Positions 24,311 through 33,524 of a stretch of DNA of 64,000 nt are shown in pieces. Every line of letters starts with the position of its first letter. Positions within the stretch are counted from its first letter, which is position 1. The position numbers and the translations under genes are program-made. The notes beneath the pieces were generated by a model. It was not told the origin of the DNA. It ran no database searches and saw nothing but the letters and a program-made list of their open reading frames with translations. Source of the DNA: Frigoriglobus tundricola (GTDB lineage Bacteria; Planctomycetota; Planctomycetia; Gemmatales; Gemmataceae); NCBI RefSeq assembly GCF_013128195.2, contig NZ_CP053452.2:6696001-6760000 (forward strand). The letters are read 5' to 3'.

Positions 24311-25564
24311 TCAGGGGTAGGAGATTTGGCACTTCGGCAAGGCTTTGCGCAACGCCGCCACGGCGCCCGGGGTCACTTGTGTGCCTTGCAGGTTGAGCGT
24401 GCCGAGCTTCTCGAGCGCGGCCAGTTCCTTCACGCCCGCGTTCGTCACCGCCGTGTTTCGCAGGTCGAGTTCGGTGAGCGCCTTCAGGGCGGCCAGGTGC
24501 TTCGCACCCGCGTTCGTTACCTTTGTGTCACTCAGCTTCAGCCGGGCCAGGTTCTGGAGCGGGGCCAGGTGCTTCAGGCCCGCGCCCGTCACCGCCGTGT
24601 TTCTCAGGTCGAGTGCGGTCAGGGTCTTGTGGACGGCCAGTTCCTTTAGGCCCGCGTCCGTCACCTTCGAGGCCTCCAGGTTGAGGTCGGTGAGGTTCGG
24701 GAGCGGGGCCAGCTCCTTCAGCCCCCTGTCCGTCACCGGCGTGAAGTCGAGGCCGAGCGAAGTGAGCTTCGGGAGCGCGGCCAGTTCCATTAGCCCCGCG
24801 TCCGTTACCGCCGTGTTTCTCAGGTCGAGTCGGGTGAGGTTCTGGAACGGGGCGAGGCCCCTCAGCCCCGCGTCCGTCACCTTCGCTTCGCTCAAGTTGA
24901 GGTGAGTTAATTTCGTGAGCGTGGTCAGGTTCCGCGCGCCCGCGCCCGTCACCGCCGTGCCACTCAGGCTGAGCCAACTGAGGTTCTCGAGTGGAGCCAG
25001 TTCCAGTAGCCCCGTGTCCGTGACTTTCGAGCCGGACAACCACAGCGTGTTCAGGTTCTTGAAGGCGGCCACTTGCTTCAGTCCCGCGTCCGTCACCGGC
25101 GCGTGATCCAGGTTGAGGTGGGTGAGCTGCGGGAGCGGGGCCAGGTCCTTTAGCCCCGCGCCGGTCACCTTCGTGGCGTACAGGCTCAGCTTGTTGAGGT
25201 TCTTGAGCGGGGCCAGGTGCTTCAGCCCCGCGTCCGTCACCTTCGTGCCGGACAGGTTGAGGTCGGTGAGGTTCCGGAACGGGTCCAGCTCCTTCAGTCC
25301 CGCGTCCGTCACCGCCGTGCTCTCCAGGTTGAGCCAGACGAGTTGCTTGAGTGGGGCCAGTTTCTTGAGCGCCGCGTCCGTCACCTGCGGGCTGGTCATT
25401 TCGACTCGGACGACTGGTTTCCCGGGCGCCCTTTCGTCTCGGTAGACCTTCCCGCCGAGCTTTTGCACGAACGCGGCGGCCTTGTCCTCGGCGTCGTCGG
25501 CGCGGACGGGCGAGCACAGGCACAGCCCCGGCAACGTCAGGGCGAGCGCGACCATCCTGAGCAT
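24311..25564 (-). CDS. Secreted leucine-rich repeat protein 1
   Basis: A 417-residue protein with a signal peptide (MLRMVALALTLPGLCLCSPVRA) followed by about 14 repeats of a 24-residue LRR unit (consensus VTDAGLKELAPLKNLTxLxLxxTx). The repeats form one unbroken solenoid to the C-terminus, and no other domain is seen. The ATG at 25564 follows GGGAGAAG. It is paralogous to the next gene, with a near-identical signal peptide and upstream region. Role unknown; planctomycete LRR proteins of this type are abundant and mostly uncharacterised. It runs against the phage-like genes, suggesting later insertion. Confidence 0.85.
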   Translation of the reverse strand: MLRMVALALTLPGLCLCSPVRADDAEDKAAAFVQKLGGKVYRDERAPGKPVVRVEMTSPQVTDAALKKLAPLKQLVWLNLESTAVTDAGLKELDPFRNLTDLNLSGTKVTDAGLKHLAPLKNLNKLSLYATKVTGAGLKDLAPLPQLTHLNLDHAPVTDAGLKQVAAFKNLNTLWLSGSKVTDTGLLELAPLENLSWLSLSGTAVTGAGARNLTTLTKLTHLNLSEAKVTDAGLRGLAPFQNLTRLDLRNTAVTDAGLMELAALPKLTSLGLDFTPVTDRGLKELAPLPNLTDLNLEASKVTDAGLKELAVHKTLTALDLRNTAVTGAGLKHLAPLQNLARLKLSDTKVTNAGAKHLAALKALTELDLRNTAVTNAGVKELAALEKLGTLNLQGTQVTPGAVAALRKALPKCQISYP

Positions 25565-25760
25565 CACTTCTCCCGCTGTGCGGCGGAATAACGGATCGTG
25601 CGACGATGTTACCCGGCGGTGCGCGCCGGAGCAACGGACAACGCGAAGCGAGACCATTGCCCCGAGCGCGGGGATCGGCCGAGCGAGCGGCGCACGGCAC
25701 ATCTCGTCCCCGTTGATCTCGTCCCCGCCCGACCCAGGGGCGGGACGAGACGCGCCACAG
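25565..25760. repeat. Duplicated upstream region of LRR gene 1
   Basis: About 195 bp nearly identical to 27186-27380 upstream of LRR gene 2, including the ribosome site, a probable promoter and the 51-bp repeat (copy 4 at 25701-25751). The next 100 bp is more diverged. Confidence 0.7.
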
Positions 25761-25862
25761 GCCCCTGCCATGAGCCGAATAGGCGGAACCCGGCCGCGCA
25801 TTCGAGCCTACCTCGATGCGGACCCGAAGTTCCACCCCGGAGCGGCGGAAACGCCCGGTCGG

Positions 25863-27185
25863 TCAGGGGCCATAAATCTGGCACTTCAGCAGGGCTTTTT
25901 GCAGCTCCGCCACGCCGTCTTTGGTCACCTGCGTGCCGCTCAGGTTGAGCGCGGTGAGTTTCTGGAGTGTGGCCAGTTCCTTCAACCCCCCGTTCGTCAC
26001 CGGCGTCTCGCTCAGGTTGAGCCCGGTGAGGTTCTTGAGTGCGGCCACATCCTTGAGCCCCGCGTCCGTCACCTGTGTGCGACCAAGGTTGAGTGCGGCG
26101 AGGCTCTTGAGTGGAGCCAGTTCATTCGGTCCCGCGTCCGTCACCGGCGTGCCGTTCAGTCGGAGCGTGGTGAGGTTCTTCAGCGGGGCCAGTTCCTTCA
26201 GCCCCGCGTCCGTCACCTTGGTGAAGCCGAGGTCGAGTGAGGTCAGGTTCTGAAGTGGGGCCAGGTCCCTCAGCCCCGCGTCCGTCACCCTGGTGAAGCC
26301 GAGGTCGAGTGAGGTCAGGTTCTGGAGTGCGGCCAGATCCTTCAACCCCGCATCCGTCACCTCCGCGCTGTTCAGGTTGAGTGCGGTGAGTCTCTGGAGT
26401 GGGGCCAGGTTCTTCAACCCCGCACCCGTCACCTTCGTGCCGCTCAGGTCGAGCGCGGTGAGTTTCTGAAGTGTGGCCAGTTCCTTCAGCCCCGCGTCCG
26501 TTACCTTCGTGCTCAGGCTGAGTGTGGTGAGGTTTTTAAGTATAGCCAGTTCCTTCAGTCCCGCGTCCGTCACCTCCGTGCGGTTCAGGTCGAGTGCGGT
26601 GAGGTTCTTGAGGGGGACCAGTTCCTTCAGTCCCGCGTCCGTCACCGGCGTGCCGCTCAGGCGGAGCGTGGTGAGGTTTTTGAGTGCAGCCAGTTCCTTC
26701 AGTCCCGCGTCCGTTACCCTCGTGCGGCTCAGGTCGAGTGCGGTGAGGTTCTTGAGCGGGACCAGTTCCTTCAGCCCCGCGTCCGTCACCGCTGTGCGAT
26801 ACAGGCTGAGCGAGGTGAGGGCCTTGAGGGGGGCCAGTTCCTTCAACCCCGCGTCAGTCACTGGCGTGTCGAACAATGTGAGTGCGGTGAGGTTCTTCAG
26901 CGGGGCCAGGTTCTTCAGCCCTGCGTCCGTCACCTTCGTGTCGAGTAGGGTGAGTTTGTTGAGGTTCTTCAGCGGGGCCAGGTCTTTCAGCACCGCGTCC
27001 GTCACCTTCGTGTTGAATAGGATGACGGCGACGACCGGTTTCCCGGGTGCCCTCTCGTCGCGGGTGACCTTCCCGCCGAGCTTTTGCACGAACGCGGCGG
27101 CCTTGTCCTCGGCGTCGTCGGCGCGGACGGGCGAGCACAGGCACAGCCCCGGCAACGTCAGAGCGAGCGCAACCATCCTGAGCAT
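25863..27185 (-). CDS. Secreted leucine-rich repeat protein 2
   Basis: A 440-residue paralogue of the 24311-25564 gene. It has the same signal peptide and N-terminal FVQKLGGK block, then about 15 LRR units of 24 residues (one unit shortened near 26505-26520). The ATG at 27185 uses the same GGGAGAAG leader. The tandem arrangement and duplicated upstream DNA point to a recent gene duplication, with repeats diverging afterwards. Confidence 0.85.
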   Translation of the reverse strand: MLRMVALALTLPGLCLCSPVRADDAEDKAAAFVQKLGGKVTRDERAPGKPVVAVILFNTKVTDAVLKDLAPLKNLNKLTLLDTKVTDAGLKNLAPLKNLTALTLFDTPVTDAGLKELAPLKALTSLSLYRTAVTDAGLKELVPLKNLTALDLSRTRVTDAGLKELAALKNLTTLRLSGTPVTDAGLKELVPLKNLTALDLNRTEVTDAGLKELAILKNLTTLSLSTKVTDAGLKELATLQKLTALDLSGTKVTGAGLKNLAPLQRLTALNLNSAEVTDAGLKDLAALQNLTSLDLGFTRVTDAGLRDLAPLQNLTSLDLGFTKVTDAGLKELAPLKNLTTLRLNGTPVTDAGPNELAPLKSLAALNLGRTQVTDAGLKDVAALKNLTGLNLSETPVTNGGLKELATLQKLTALNLSGTQVTKDGVAELQKALLKCQIYGP

Positions 27186-27320
27186 CACTTCTCCCGCTGT
27201 GCGGCGGAATAACGGATCGTGCGACGATGTTACCCGGCGGTGCGCGCCGGAGCAACGGACAACGCGAAGCGAGACCATTGCTCCGGCGCGGGGATCGGCC
27301 GAGCGAGTGGCGCACGGCAC

Positions 27321-27371
27321 ATCTCGTCCCCGTTGATCTCGTCCCCGCCCGACCCAGGGGCGGGACGAGAC
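27321..27371. repeat. 51-bp palindromic repeat, copy 5
   Basis: Same orientation as copies 3 and 4. It lies between LRR gene 2 and the divergent ParB-like gene. Confidence 0.65.
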
Positions 27372-27469
27372 GCGCCGGAGGCCCCTGCCATTAGCCGAAT
27401 AGGCGGCAAGCCGCCCGCGCATTCGAGGCTCCCTCTCAATGCGGACCCGAAGTTCCACCCCGAGGACCG

Positions 27470-28162
27470 ATGGCGCGCACGGAGACCCCCACGGTGACGG
27501 TCGGCGGGCTGGTGTACCGGCTCCCGCACCTGGACCTGTTCCGCCCCCTCACCACCCCCGAACGGGACCGCCTCAAGGCGTCCGTCGCCGAACACGGCGT
27601 GCTGCACGCCGTCGTCACCTACGACTCGCACACCTTCGGCAAGCGGTGCGTCATCGACGGCGCCAACCGCCTCATGATCTGCCACGAACTCGAAAAGTTC
27701 GCCCCGGTCAAGCACCGCGGCGAGCTGACCGACGACACCGCCCGCGAACTCGCCGTCGCGTCCAACGTGGACCGGCGGCACCTCTCGGTGAAGCTCCAAA
27801 TGGAGGTCCGCGCCGAGCGCGTCGAACGCGTGAAAGAGGCCAAACGCGCCGGCGCCAGCCTCCGGCAGATCGCCCAGGCCGAGGGCGTCAGCCACGTTCA
27901 GATCCGCCGCGATCTGGGGGGCGAAGGTGTTACCCCCGTAACACCCGAACCGGCCCCCGAGCCGACCGACCCTCTCACCGCCGCCCGGACCAGCCTGGAC
28001 CGCCTCCGGGCGGCGCTGGACGCGCTCACGGGCTCCGATTTGGCCCCGCACCTGCTCCGGCTCATCCGCCGACACGAAGTGGAACCGGCCGGGCTCGTGG
28101 CGAAGCTGGAAGCGGTCCTGGCGGACCTGGAAGCCGAACGCGTGTGCGGGTTCGAGGTGTGA
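27470..28162 (+). CDS. ParB-like nuclease-domain protein
   Basis: A 230-residue protein. The N-terminal ParB/Sulfiredoxin-like domain shows SVAEHGVLHAVVTYDS, then the VIDGANRLMICHE motif (the GxxR-type box has NR). A helix-turn-helix follows (GASLRQIAQAEGVSHVQIRRDLG, about residues 127-149), and then a helical C-terminus. Phage ParB-like proteins of this size occur upstream of terminase genes and may act in packaging or transcription. Its immediate neighbours here are the terminase genes. Confidence 0.78.
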   Translation: MARTETPTVTVGGLVYRLPHLDLFRPLTTPERDRLKASVAEHGVLHAVVTYDSHTFGKRCVIDGANRLMICHELEKFAPVKHRGELTDDTARELAVASNVDRRHLSVKLQMEVRAERVERVKEAKRAGASLRQIAQAEGVSHVQIRRDLGGEGVTPVTPEPAPEPTDPLTAARTSLDRLRAALDALTGSDLAPHLLRLIRRHEVEPAGLVAKLEAVLADLEAERVCGFEV

Positions 28163-28320
28163 AGCCGAAGAACCCACCCCCACCCCCTCCCTGAAGGGAG
28201 GGGAGCCAGACCTTCGGAGTTCCGCCGCTTGGAGGATCTGAGGAGGCGTTGCGCGCGTTCACCCTCCTCCCTTCAGGCAGGGGGGCCGGGGGGAGGCTTT
28301 TCCCTTCACCCCGAGTACCC

Positions 28321-28803
28321 ATGACTCCCAAACAGCAACGCTTCGTGGACGAATACCTGATCGACCTGAACGCCACCCAGGCGGCGATCCGGGCCGGGTA
28401 CAGCGCGCGGTCGGCTAAGGGTCACACGCACCGACTGTTGCAGGATCCCGAGATCCGCAACGCCATCGACGCGGCCCAGGCCGCGCGCCGCAAGCGCACG
28501 GAACTGACGGCCGATTGGGTGGTGGAGCGGCTGCGGATCGAGGCCGAGCGCACCGGCGAGGGCTCGTCCCACTCGGCGCGTGTGGCGGCGCTCGGGTGGG
28601 CCATGAAGCTGCTCGGGCTGTGCAAGGAAGACGCCCCGCACCCCGACCACCCCCCCATCGACCTCTCCAAACTGACCGACGAGCAGAAACGTGCCACCCT
28701 TGCCGCCCTCCGATCCGCAATGGGCCGCCCCGACCCCAGCCGCCCTGTCGGCGCTCGAGACGGCGCTGACGCGCTGGGAGGCGGGCCAGCTCCGCCCGGC
28801 TGA
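28321..28803 (+). CDS. Phage terminase small subunit
   Basis: A 160-residue protein with the Terminase_2 signature at the start: TPKQQRFVDEYLIDLNATQAAIRAGYSARSA, a DNA-binding helix-turn-helix that recognises phage DNA for packaging. The ATG at 28321 opens the gene. Its 3' end overlaps the large subunit gene by 113 bp in another frame, so the C-terminal Gly/Pro-rich tail may not be conserved. Between 28163 and 28320 a CCCTCCC/GGGAGGG stem (near 28183-28202) may act as a terminator. Confidence 0.85.
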   Translation: MTPKQQRFVDEYLIDLNATQAAIRAGYSARSAKGHTHRLLQDPEIRNAIDAAQAARRKRTELTADWVVERLRIEAERTGEGSSHSARVAALGWAMKLLGLCKEDAPHPDHPPIDLSKLTDEQKRATLAALRSAMGRPDPSRPVGARDGADALGGGPAPPG

Positions 28804-30232
28804 CTGGAACCGCGAATACCTGCCCCACTACTTCGGCCAGTTCCCGCGCGCGGACTTCCACCACCACTTCGACGCCGACCTGCACGCCCTGCACGCCACG
28901 CGGGCGGTCCGGCGCTCGTACATCGCCCCGCGCGGCGGGGCCAAGTCCACCTGGAACACGCTGGCCTATCCGCTCCGCGCCGCCCTGGAGGGCTGGGAGC
29001 CGTACACCCTCATCCTGTCCGACTCGTCCGACCAGGCCGACCAGCACCTCGGCCACATCCGCCGGGAAATCGAAGAGAACGACCTCATCCGCGGCGTGTA
29101 CGATTCGGCCGGCACCGGCTTCATGTGGCGCGGCAACCGGATCGTCCTGCGGAACGGCGCGATCATCGAGGCGCTGGGCACGGGGAAGAAGATCCGCGGC
29201 CGGCGGAACCGGGCGGCGCGGCCGTCGCTGATCGTGCTGGACGATATCCAGAGCAACGCCGACGTGGCCTCCCCCACGCTCCGCGAGCGGGCCTGGAGCT
29301 GGGGGACGCGCGAGGTGATCCCGGCCGGCGACGAGCGGACCAACTTCCTGGCGGTGGGCAGCGCGATCCACCGCGACGCGGTCTCGGTGCGGATCGGCCA
29401 GCTCGCGGGCTGGACGGCGCGGACGTTCCGGGCCGTCCACCAGTGGCCGGAACGCATGGACCTGTGGCAGGAGTTCGAGCGGCGCGCGGCCAACCTCGCC
29501 GACGACAACCGGGGCGCCACGGCGAAGCAGTTCTACCACGACCACCGGGCGGACATGGACCGGGGCGCCGTGACGTACTGGCCGGAGCGCTGGCCGCTGG
29601 TGGAGCTGATGCTGCTGCGTGCCACGGTGGGCGCGTCGGCGTTCGAGAGCGAGTACCAGGGGGTGCCGGGCTCCGTGGAGGGTGCGGAGTGGCCGGCGGA
29701 GCTGTTCCAGCGCCCCGACCTCTGGTTCGACGAATGGCCCTCGGACATCGTGACGAAGGTGCAGAGCCTGGACCCGTCCAAGGGGGCGTCGGACACCAGC
29801 GATTACCAGGCCCATGTGCTGCTGGCGCTGTCGCGGTTCGGCACGTTGTATGTGGATTGTGAGTTGCGCCGGGAGCCCGGCTGGGTGGAGCGGGCGGTGG
29901 AGCTGGCGTCCGTGTTCCGGCCCAACGTGCTGGTGGCCGAGGCGAACAACACGATGGGGCTCCTGGTGCCCGAGTTGCAACGTTTGTTGCGGGAGCGTCA
30001 GGTTCAGGGCCGGGGGTTCGACCTGCGCTGGGTGGAGCGGATCCACACGGCGCCGAAGCTGGTGCGCATCCGGGCCATCACGCCGTACCTGAGCGCCCGG
30101 AACATCCGGTTCCGGAACACCCCGGGCGGCCGGCTCCTGGTGGACCAGCTCAGGGACGTGCCCCACGGCGACTACGACGACGGCGCGGACGCCCTGGCGA
30201 CAGCGGTTCTCCAGTTGCAGGGCATGGTGTGA
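28691..30232 (+). CDS. Phage terminase large subunit
   Basis: A 513-residue packaging motor and nuclease. The ATPase has Walker A YIAPRGGAKST (78-88) and Walker B LIVLDDIQ (180-187). The C-terminal RNase H-like nuclease has acidic residues in SLDPSKG and in DYDDGADALATAV near the end. GTG start at 28691, inside the small subunit gene, suggesting coupled translation. No portal or capsid gene follows, so the packaging module stands alone. The next 279 bp contain no gene. Confidence 0.88.
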   Translation: MPPLPPSDPQWAAPTPAALSALETALTRWEAGQLRPADWNREYLPHYFGQFPRADFHHHFDADLHALHATRAVRRSYIAPRGGAKSTWNTLAYPLRAALEGWEPYTLILSDSSDQADQHLGHIRREIEENDLIRGVYDSAGTGFMWRGNRIVLRNGAIIEALGTGKKIRGRRNRAARPSLIVLDDIQSNADVASPTLRERAWSWGTREVIPAGDERTNFLAVGSAIHRDAVSVRIGQLAGWTARTFRAVHQWPERMDLWQEFERRAANLADDNRGATAKQFYHDHRADMDRGAVTYWPERWPLVELMLLRATVGASAFESEYQGVPGSVEGAEWPAELFQRPDLWFDEWPSDIVTKVQSLDPSKGASDTSDYQAHVLLALSRFGTLYVDCELRREPGWVERAVELASVFRPNVLVAEANNTMGLLVPELQRLLRERQVQGRGFDLRWVERIHTAPKLVRIRAITPYLSARNIRFRNTPGGRLLVDQLRDVPHGDYDDGADALATAVLQLQGMV

Positions 30233-30511
30233 GGGGCGCGGACGTCATTCCCTGGGGCCGCGGCGTCGCGCTTGCTCTTGGCGAAGAAGCGGGCGAGACG
30301 CCCGCGGTCCCGGGGCTCCGCAGAATGTGATGTGCGGTTCTGCAAGGCTAGCGGCGCACGCGGCAGCCGCGCAGGCCCGGGGTGCCCTCGAGCTCCCTCG
30401 ACCGCGACCTACGAGGACGGCGTGGTCTCTTCCGCAGCACGGTTCGCCATCCACGACGTACCGCCCCCCGCCAGCTCCCGCTTTCGAAATCGAACCACGA
30501 GTGGCGGGGTT

Positions 30512-31102
30512 CTAGACGTTGCCACCCGGTCGGTTTTGGTTCTGGAATTGGCTATCGTTCCGGAAGGGAACCCCGGATACCGTTTCCACGATCAACTGAC
30601 AGATCGGCGCGCCCGGGTACAGTGAGATGTTACACGGACCGAGGTTGATCAGTTCCAGCGTGATCGCCCCGGAGAAGCCGGCATGAATCGTTGGGGCCGT
30701 GAAGTGTACGAGGAGCCCGCACCGCGCGTAGGAACTTTTCCCCTCCACACGGGCGGCGAGCGACTGACCGTCCGCGATTATTGGAAGTGTGACTTTTTCG
30801 AGTGTCCGACCGAGGACCAGTCGATTCGGTCGGAGGACGAAGGGCTGCCCGCTGCTAATCGTTTGGCTCTCAGACATCGGCCCGAACAGTCGGGCGAAGC
30901 CGCCGCGGGACAGGTTGATGTCGAGCGGCAAGCCCTCTTTGAAATACGAAATCTGATCCCCGAGCCGCAAGTCCACCGACGTGGTTTGATAGGGGCAATC
31001 TTCTCCCGCAGTCCCCGTCGGCTGACGGGGAGTCGGTTCGGGGTCGATCACGAGCCGCTTTTCGTCAATGGCCTGTTGAATATGGACGTTTGACAGGATC
31101 AT
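30512..31102 (-). CDS. dcd: dCTP deaminase (Dcd family)
   Basis: Converts dCTP to dUTP (or, in bifunctional members, to dUMP). The 196-residue protein has the trimeric dUTPase-like fold signatures RVEGKSSYARCGLLVH (118-133) and HAGFSGAITLELINLGP (140-156), with E150 at the catalytic glutamate position, and a GAPICQLI strand. Length is normal for the family. Its ATG overlaps the stop of the small gene upstream (ATGA, 31099-31102), so the two are translationally coupled. It may serve phage nucleotide metabolism or, as known for some Dcd proteins, anti-phage nucleotide depletion. Context does not decide. Confidence 0.88.
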   Translation of the reverse strand: MILSNVHIQQAIDEKRLVIDPEPTPRQPTGTAGEDCPYQTTSVDLRLGDQISYFKEGLPLDINLSRGGFARLFGPMSESQTISSGQPFVLRPNRLVLGRTLEKVTLPIIADGQSLAARVEGKSSYARCGLLVHFTAPTIHAGFSGAITLELINLGPCNISLYPGAPICQLIVETVSGVPFRNDSQFQNQNRPGGNV

Positions 31103-31374
31103 GTGGTCAGATCCGCCTCCCGTACGGTCACAATATCCTGATTCGAGGAGGGCAGCACGGCGAACAGCGTCCCGTTCCGACGGACCAGCGTCACCCGCAC
31201 CTTACCCGTTTGCCCCGGCTGTCCCTGGATGGCAGAGTTCGAGACGAACACGGACTTCTGCTTCTCCCCTTCTGCGGGGTAGGTGACGGCCAACTCGTCG
31301 CTGAACATTCCCTTATCGATGCGGCACACCAGCCACCGCATTTCGGCGTCAGCGGGCGTGGTCACATTCGGCAT
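31099..31374 (-). CDS. Small protein coupled to dCTP deaminase
   Basis: A 91-residue protein. ATG at 31374 after GGAGG. Beta-rich, with WLVCRIDKGMFSDELAVTYPAEG and GKVRVTLVRRNGTLFAVLPSS. No family recognised. The four-base overlap with dcd makes it a likely functional partner. The 31375-31836 stretch upstream has no gene; it contains a GCGGCGCACGCGGCAGCCGC motif (about 31761) that also occurs near 30350. Confidence 0.6.
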   Translation of the reverse strand: MPNVTTPADAEMRWLVCRIDKGMFSDELAVTYPAEGEKQKSVFVSNSAIQGQPGQTGKVRVTLVRRNGTLFAVLPSSNQDIVTVREADLTT

Positions 31375-31836
31375 GACGGTTTCCTCCGGTCCTGCGATCG
31401 GCGTCGGACTATCCGAAACAGATCAGCAGGTCAACCTGAACCTTCTCCTCTCATGATAATCCTCCTGAACGGTCGGGTCAGGTCAGTTGTCGCCTGGTTG
31501 AACAGAACCTGGCATCCGCTCCGAATCAGAAGTCGTTCACCCGCAACAGATGACCCTGGCGATGTCCACACAGCGTACCACTGTCTGATGGGCGGCACGC
31601 CACCCGCTGTCAGGGCCGGACCCACGGTACGGGCCACAACCCCGTTCTCCGCAGCGCCGCGTGCCGGGCTCGGTGCGGTGCCGTGAGCGTCCGTCACGGT
31701 CGCGCGTAGCTCGTCACGTGAGGCCCGACGGCGGATGGCGATGCGGTTCTACAACCCCCAGCGGCGCACGCGGCAGCCGCGTAGGCCAGGGGGCCGGGCC
31801 GCGTCGCCGGGCCCCCTCGACCGCTACCTCCGTCGC

Positions 31837-33214
31837 TCACTTCGCGGCCTTGGCCTTCCAGAGCAGCAGGGTCGATTCGACCCAAAGCCGGTGCCGCGTT
31901 AGGGCGGCAAGGGTCAAGACGTTGACCGGGGATGCTCGTGGGTCTCTGCTCTCTTTGACAGTTTGTCGGACCAGATTTTCGTTGAATTTTGTACTGATCA
32001 GCAGCTCCTCGAGCCAGGGAATCCGCTTGTCGACCTCGTTCGGCCACAACTCGGTCAACGCACCGATTAATTCCGTCTGACACTGGATCTGCTCCCGGTA
32101 GTACGTGTCGTTCTTGTACGCGAAACTCATTAGCCTCGCGAGCAACAAGCCGTACTGGTTGATGCGTGCCTTGAGGAGTCGCTGAGCCGTGGCGTCCGTA
32201 TCCGCGACGGCAATGGGCTTCTTCCCCGATATGAGTGGGCACGCCTCGGCGAGATTGTCGTCGGGGGCTTTGAGGTTCGGGAACGCGGTCGGCACCGGGC
32301 TGCCGAGTTCTTTCGGCGTCCAGTCGCCTTCGATCGGTTTTTCCTTGGCGGGCGGCTCGTTCCGAGCGACCACGGGTACGGCTGCCGGCGCGTCGGTTCG
32401 CCCGGCGGGGGGACCTCCGGTGCCGAGGGCGAGAGCCACACCGGTGCCTACCGCGCCTGCAGAGATGACCCACACGGCGACATATTTCCAGGCTGTCACG
32501 TTCACGGCGAGCGCTCCTTCGGCAAGGGTAACGACCGCCGGGGGGGCGGCCCTTGTGGTCAGGGACAGGGCGTTGGGTATGAGACGGGCCGGGCACACCG
32601 CGGCCGGTAGCGCGGCGGCCGATGGGCGCCAGGCCGCGCGCGCGAGCGCACGCGGAGCTGGCGCGGGCGCGGCTGAGCGCCCGGACACGGTGCCGACGGG
32701 CCACCCGAGCGCTTTCGCGGCGTCGGCGTGGGTCAGCCCTTCGAGGTCGCACAGCACCACCGGCAGGCGCTCGCGTTCCGGCAGCCGCGCCAGCTCTTCG
32801 TGGAGGGCACGTGCGAGCGCGTCACGGTCCGTATCGGGCGGTTCTGCACTCGGAGCCGGAGCGAAGCTGAGCTGGTCCGGCGGGGCCGTGCTGGCGCGCC
32901 GCGAGCCGGCGGAGGTGCAGCGCCGCATGAGCCGCGACCCGGTGCAGCCACGCGCCGACACAGCGGGCGCGGACCTGTCCGGCGCCGCGGATGAGTGCCA
33001 GGAACGCGGCCTGGAACGCGTCTTCCGCGTCGGCCTCGCACCGCGACAGCCGGCGGCACGCGGCCCACACCGCGTCCGCGTGCCGGCGCACCAGCAGTTC
33101 CAGCGCGCTCAGGTCGTTCGCGGTTGCGAACCGGCGCAGCAACTCGGCGTCCGGTACGTGGTCCGTTTCGGACGGCACCGAGGCGAGCAAGCGGGACAGC
33201 AGGCGGCGCGACAT
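31837..33214 (-). pseudogene. ECF sigma factor with C-terminal domain, frameshifted
   Basis: Sigma-70 region 2 is visible at the start (33214 downward: DLSALELLVRRHADAVWAACRR, DAEDAFQAAFLALI). Region 4 follows in another frame (LPERERLPVVLCDLEGLTHADAAKALGWPVGTVSGR), then a membrane segment (YVAVWVISAGAVGTGVALALG) and a domain of about 200 residues of unknown type. At least one frame change separates regions 2 and 4 (near 32880). A short segment near 32640-32690 reads better in a third frame. Probably inactive unless these are assembly errors. The next 310 bp (33215-33524) hold no gene. Confidence 0.75.
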
Positions 33215-33524
33215 GGCGGCTCGGTCGGGAGGGCGAACGCGGTTCAGGGGTACTGATGCGCCGGCCGCTCCGAGTCATACACGATTTCGCGCATTTTATT
33301 TCGGCGGGCACATTTCGCACGCCGATCGGTACCCCGCGCGGAAGCCCAACACGCGCGCCGTAGAGAGAGAACGCGGCCGATCGACCGCCGACAGGAGGTG
33401 TGGGGCGCGTCATCCCGACCCGCGCGGCGCGCACGCCGAAGGCGAGCGGGTGGCGTGGGACGGGTGAACGGCACGAACGGCTGTGGCCAGCCTGATGCCG
33501 CGATCGCTGAGGTTGGCTCGGCGC

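Noticed and set aside
24311-27185. LRR genes as part of the phage module
   Set aside because: They are on the opposite strand, have signal peptides and planctomycete paralogues, and share a duplicated promoter, so they look like later insertions.
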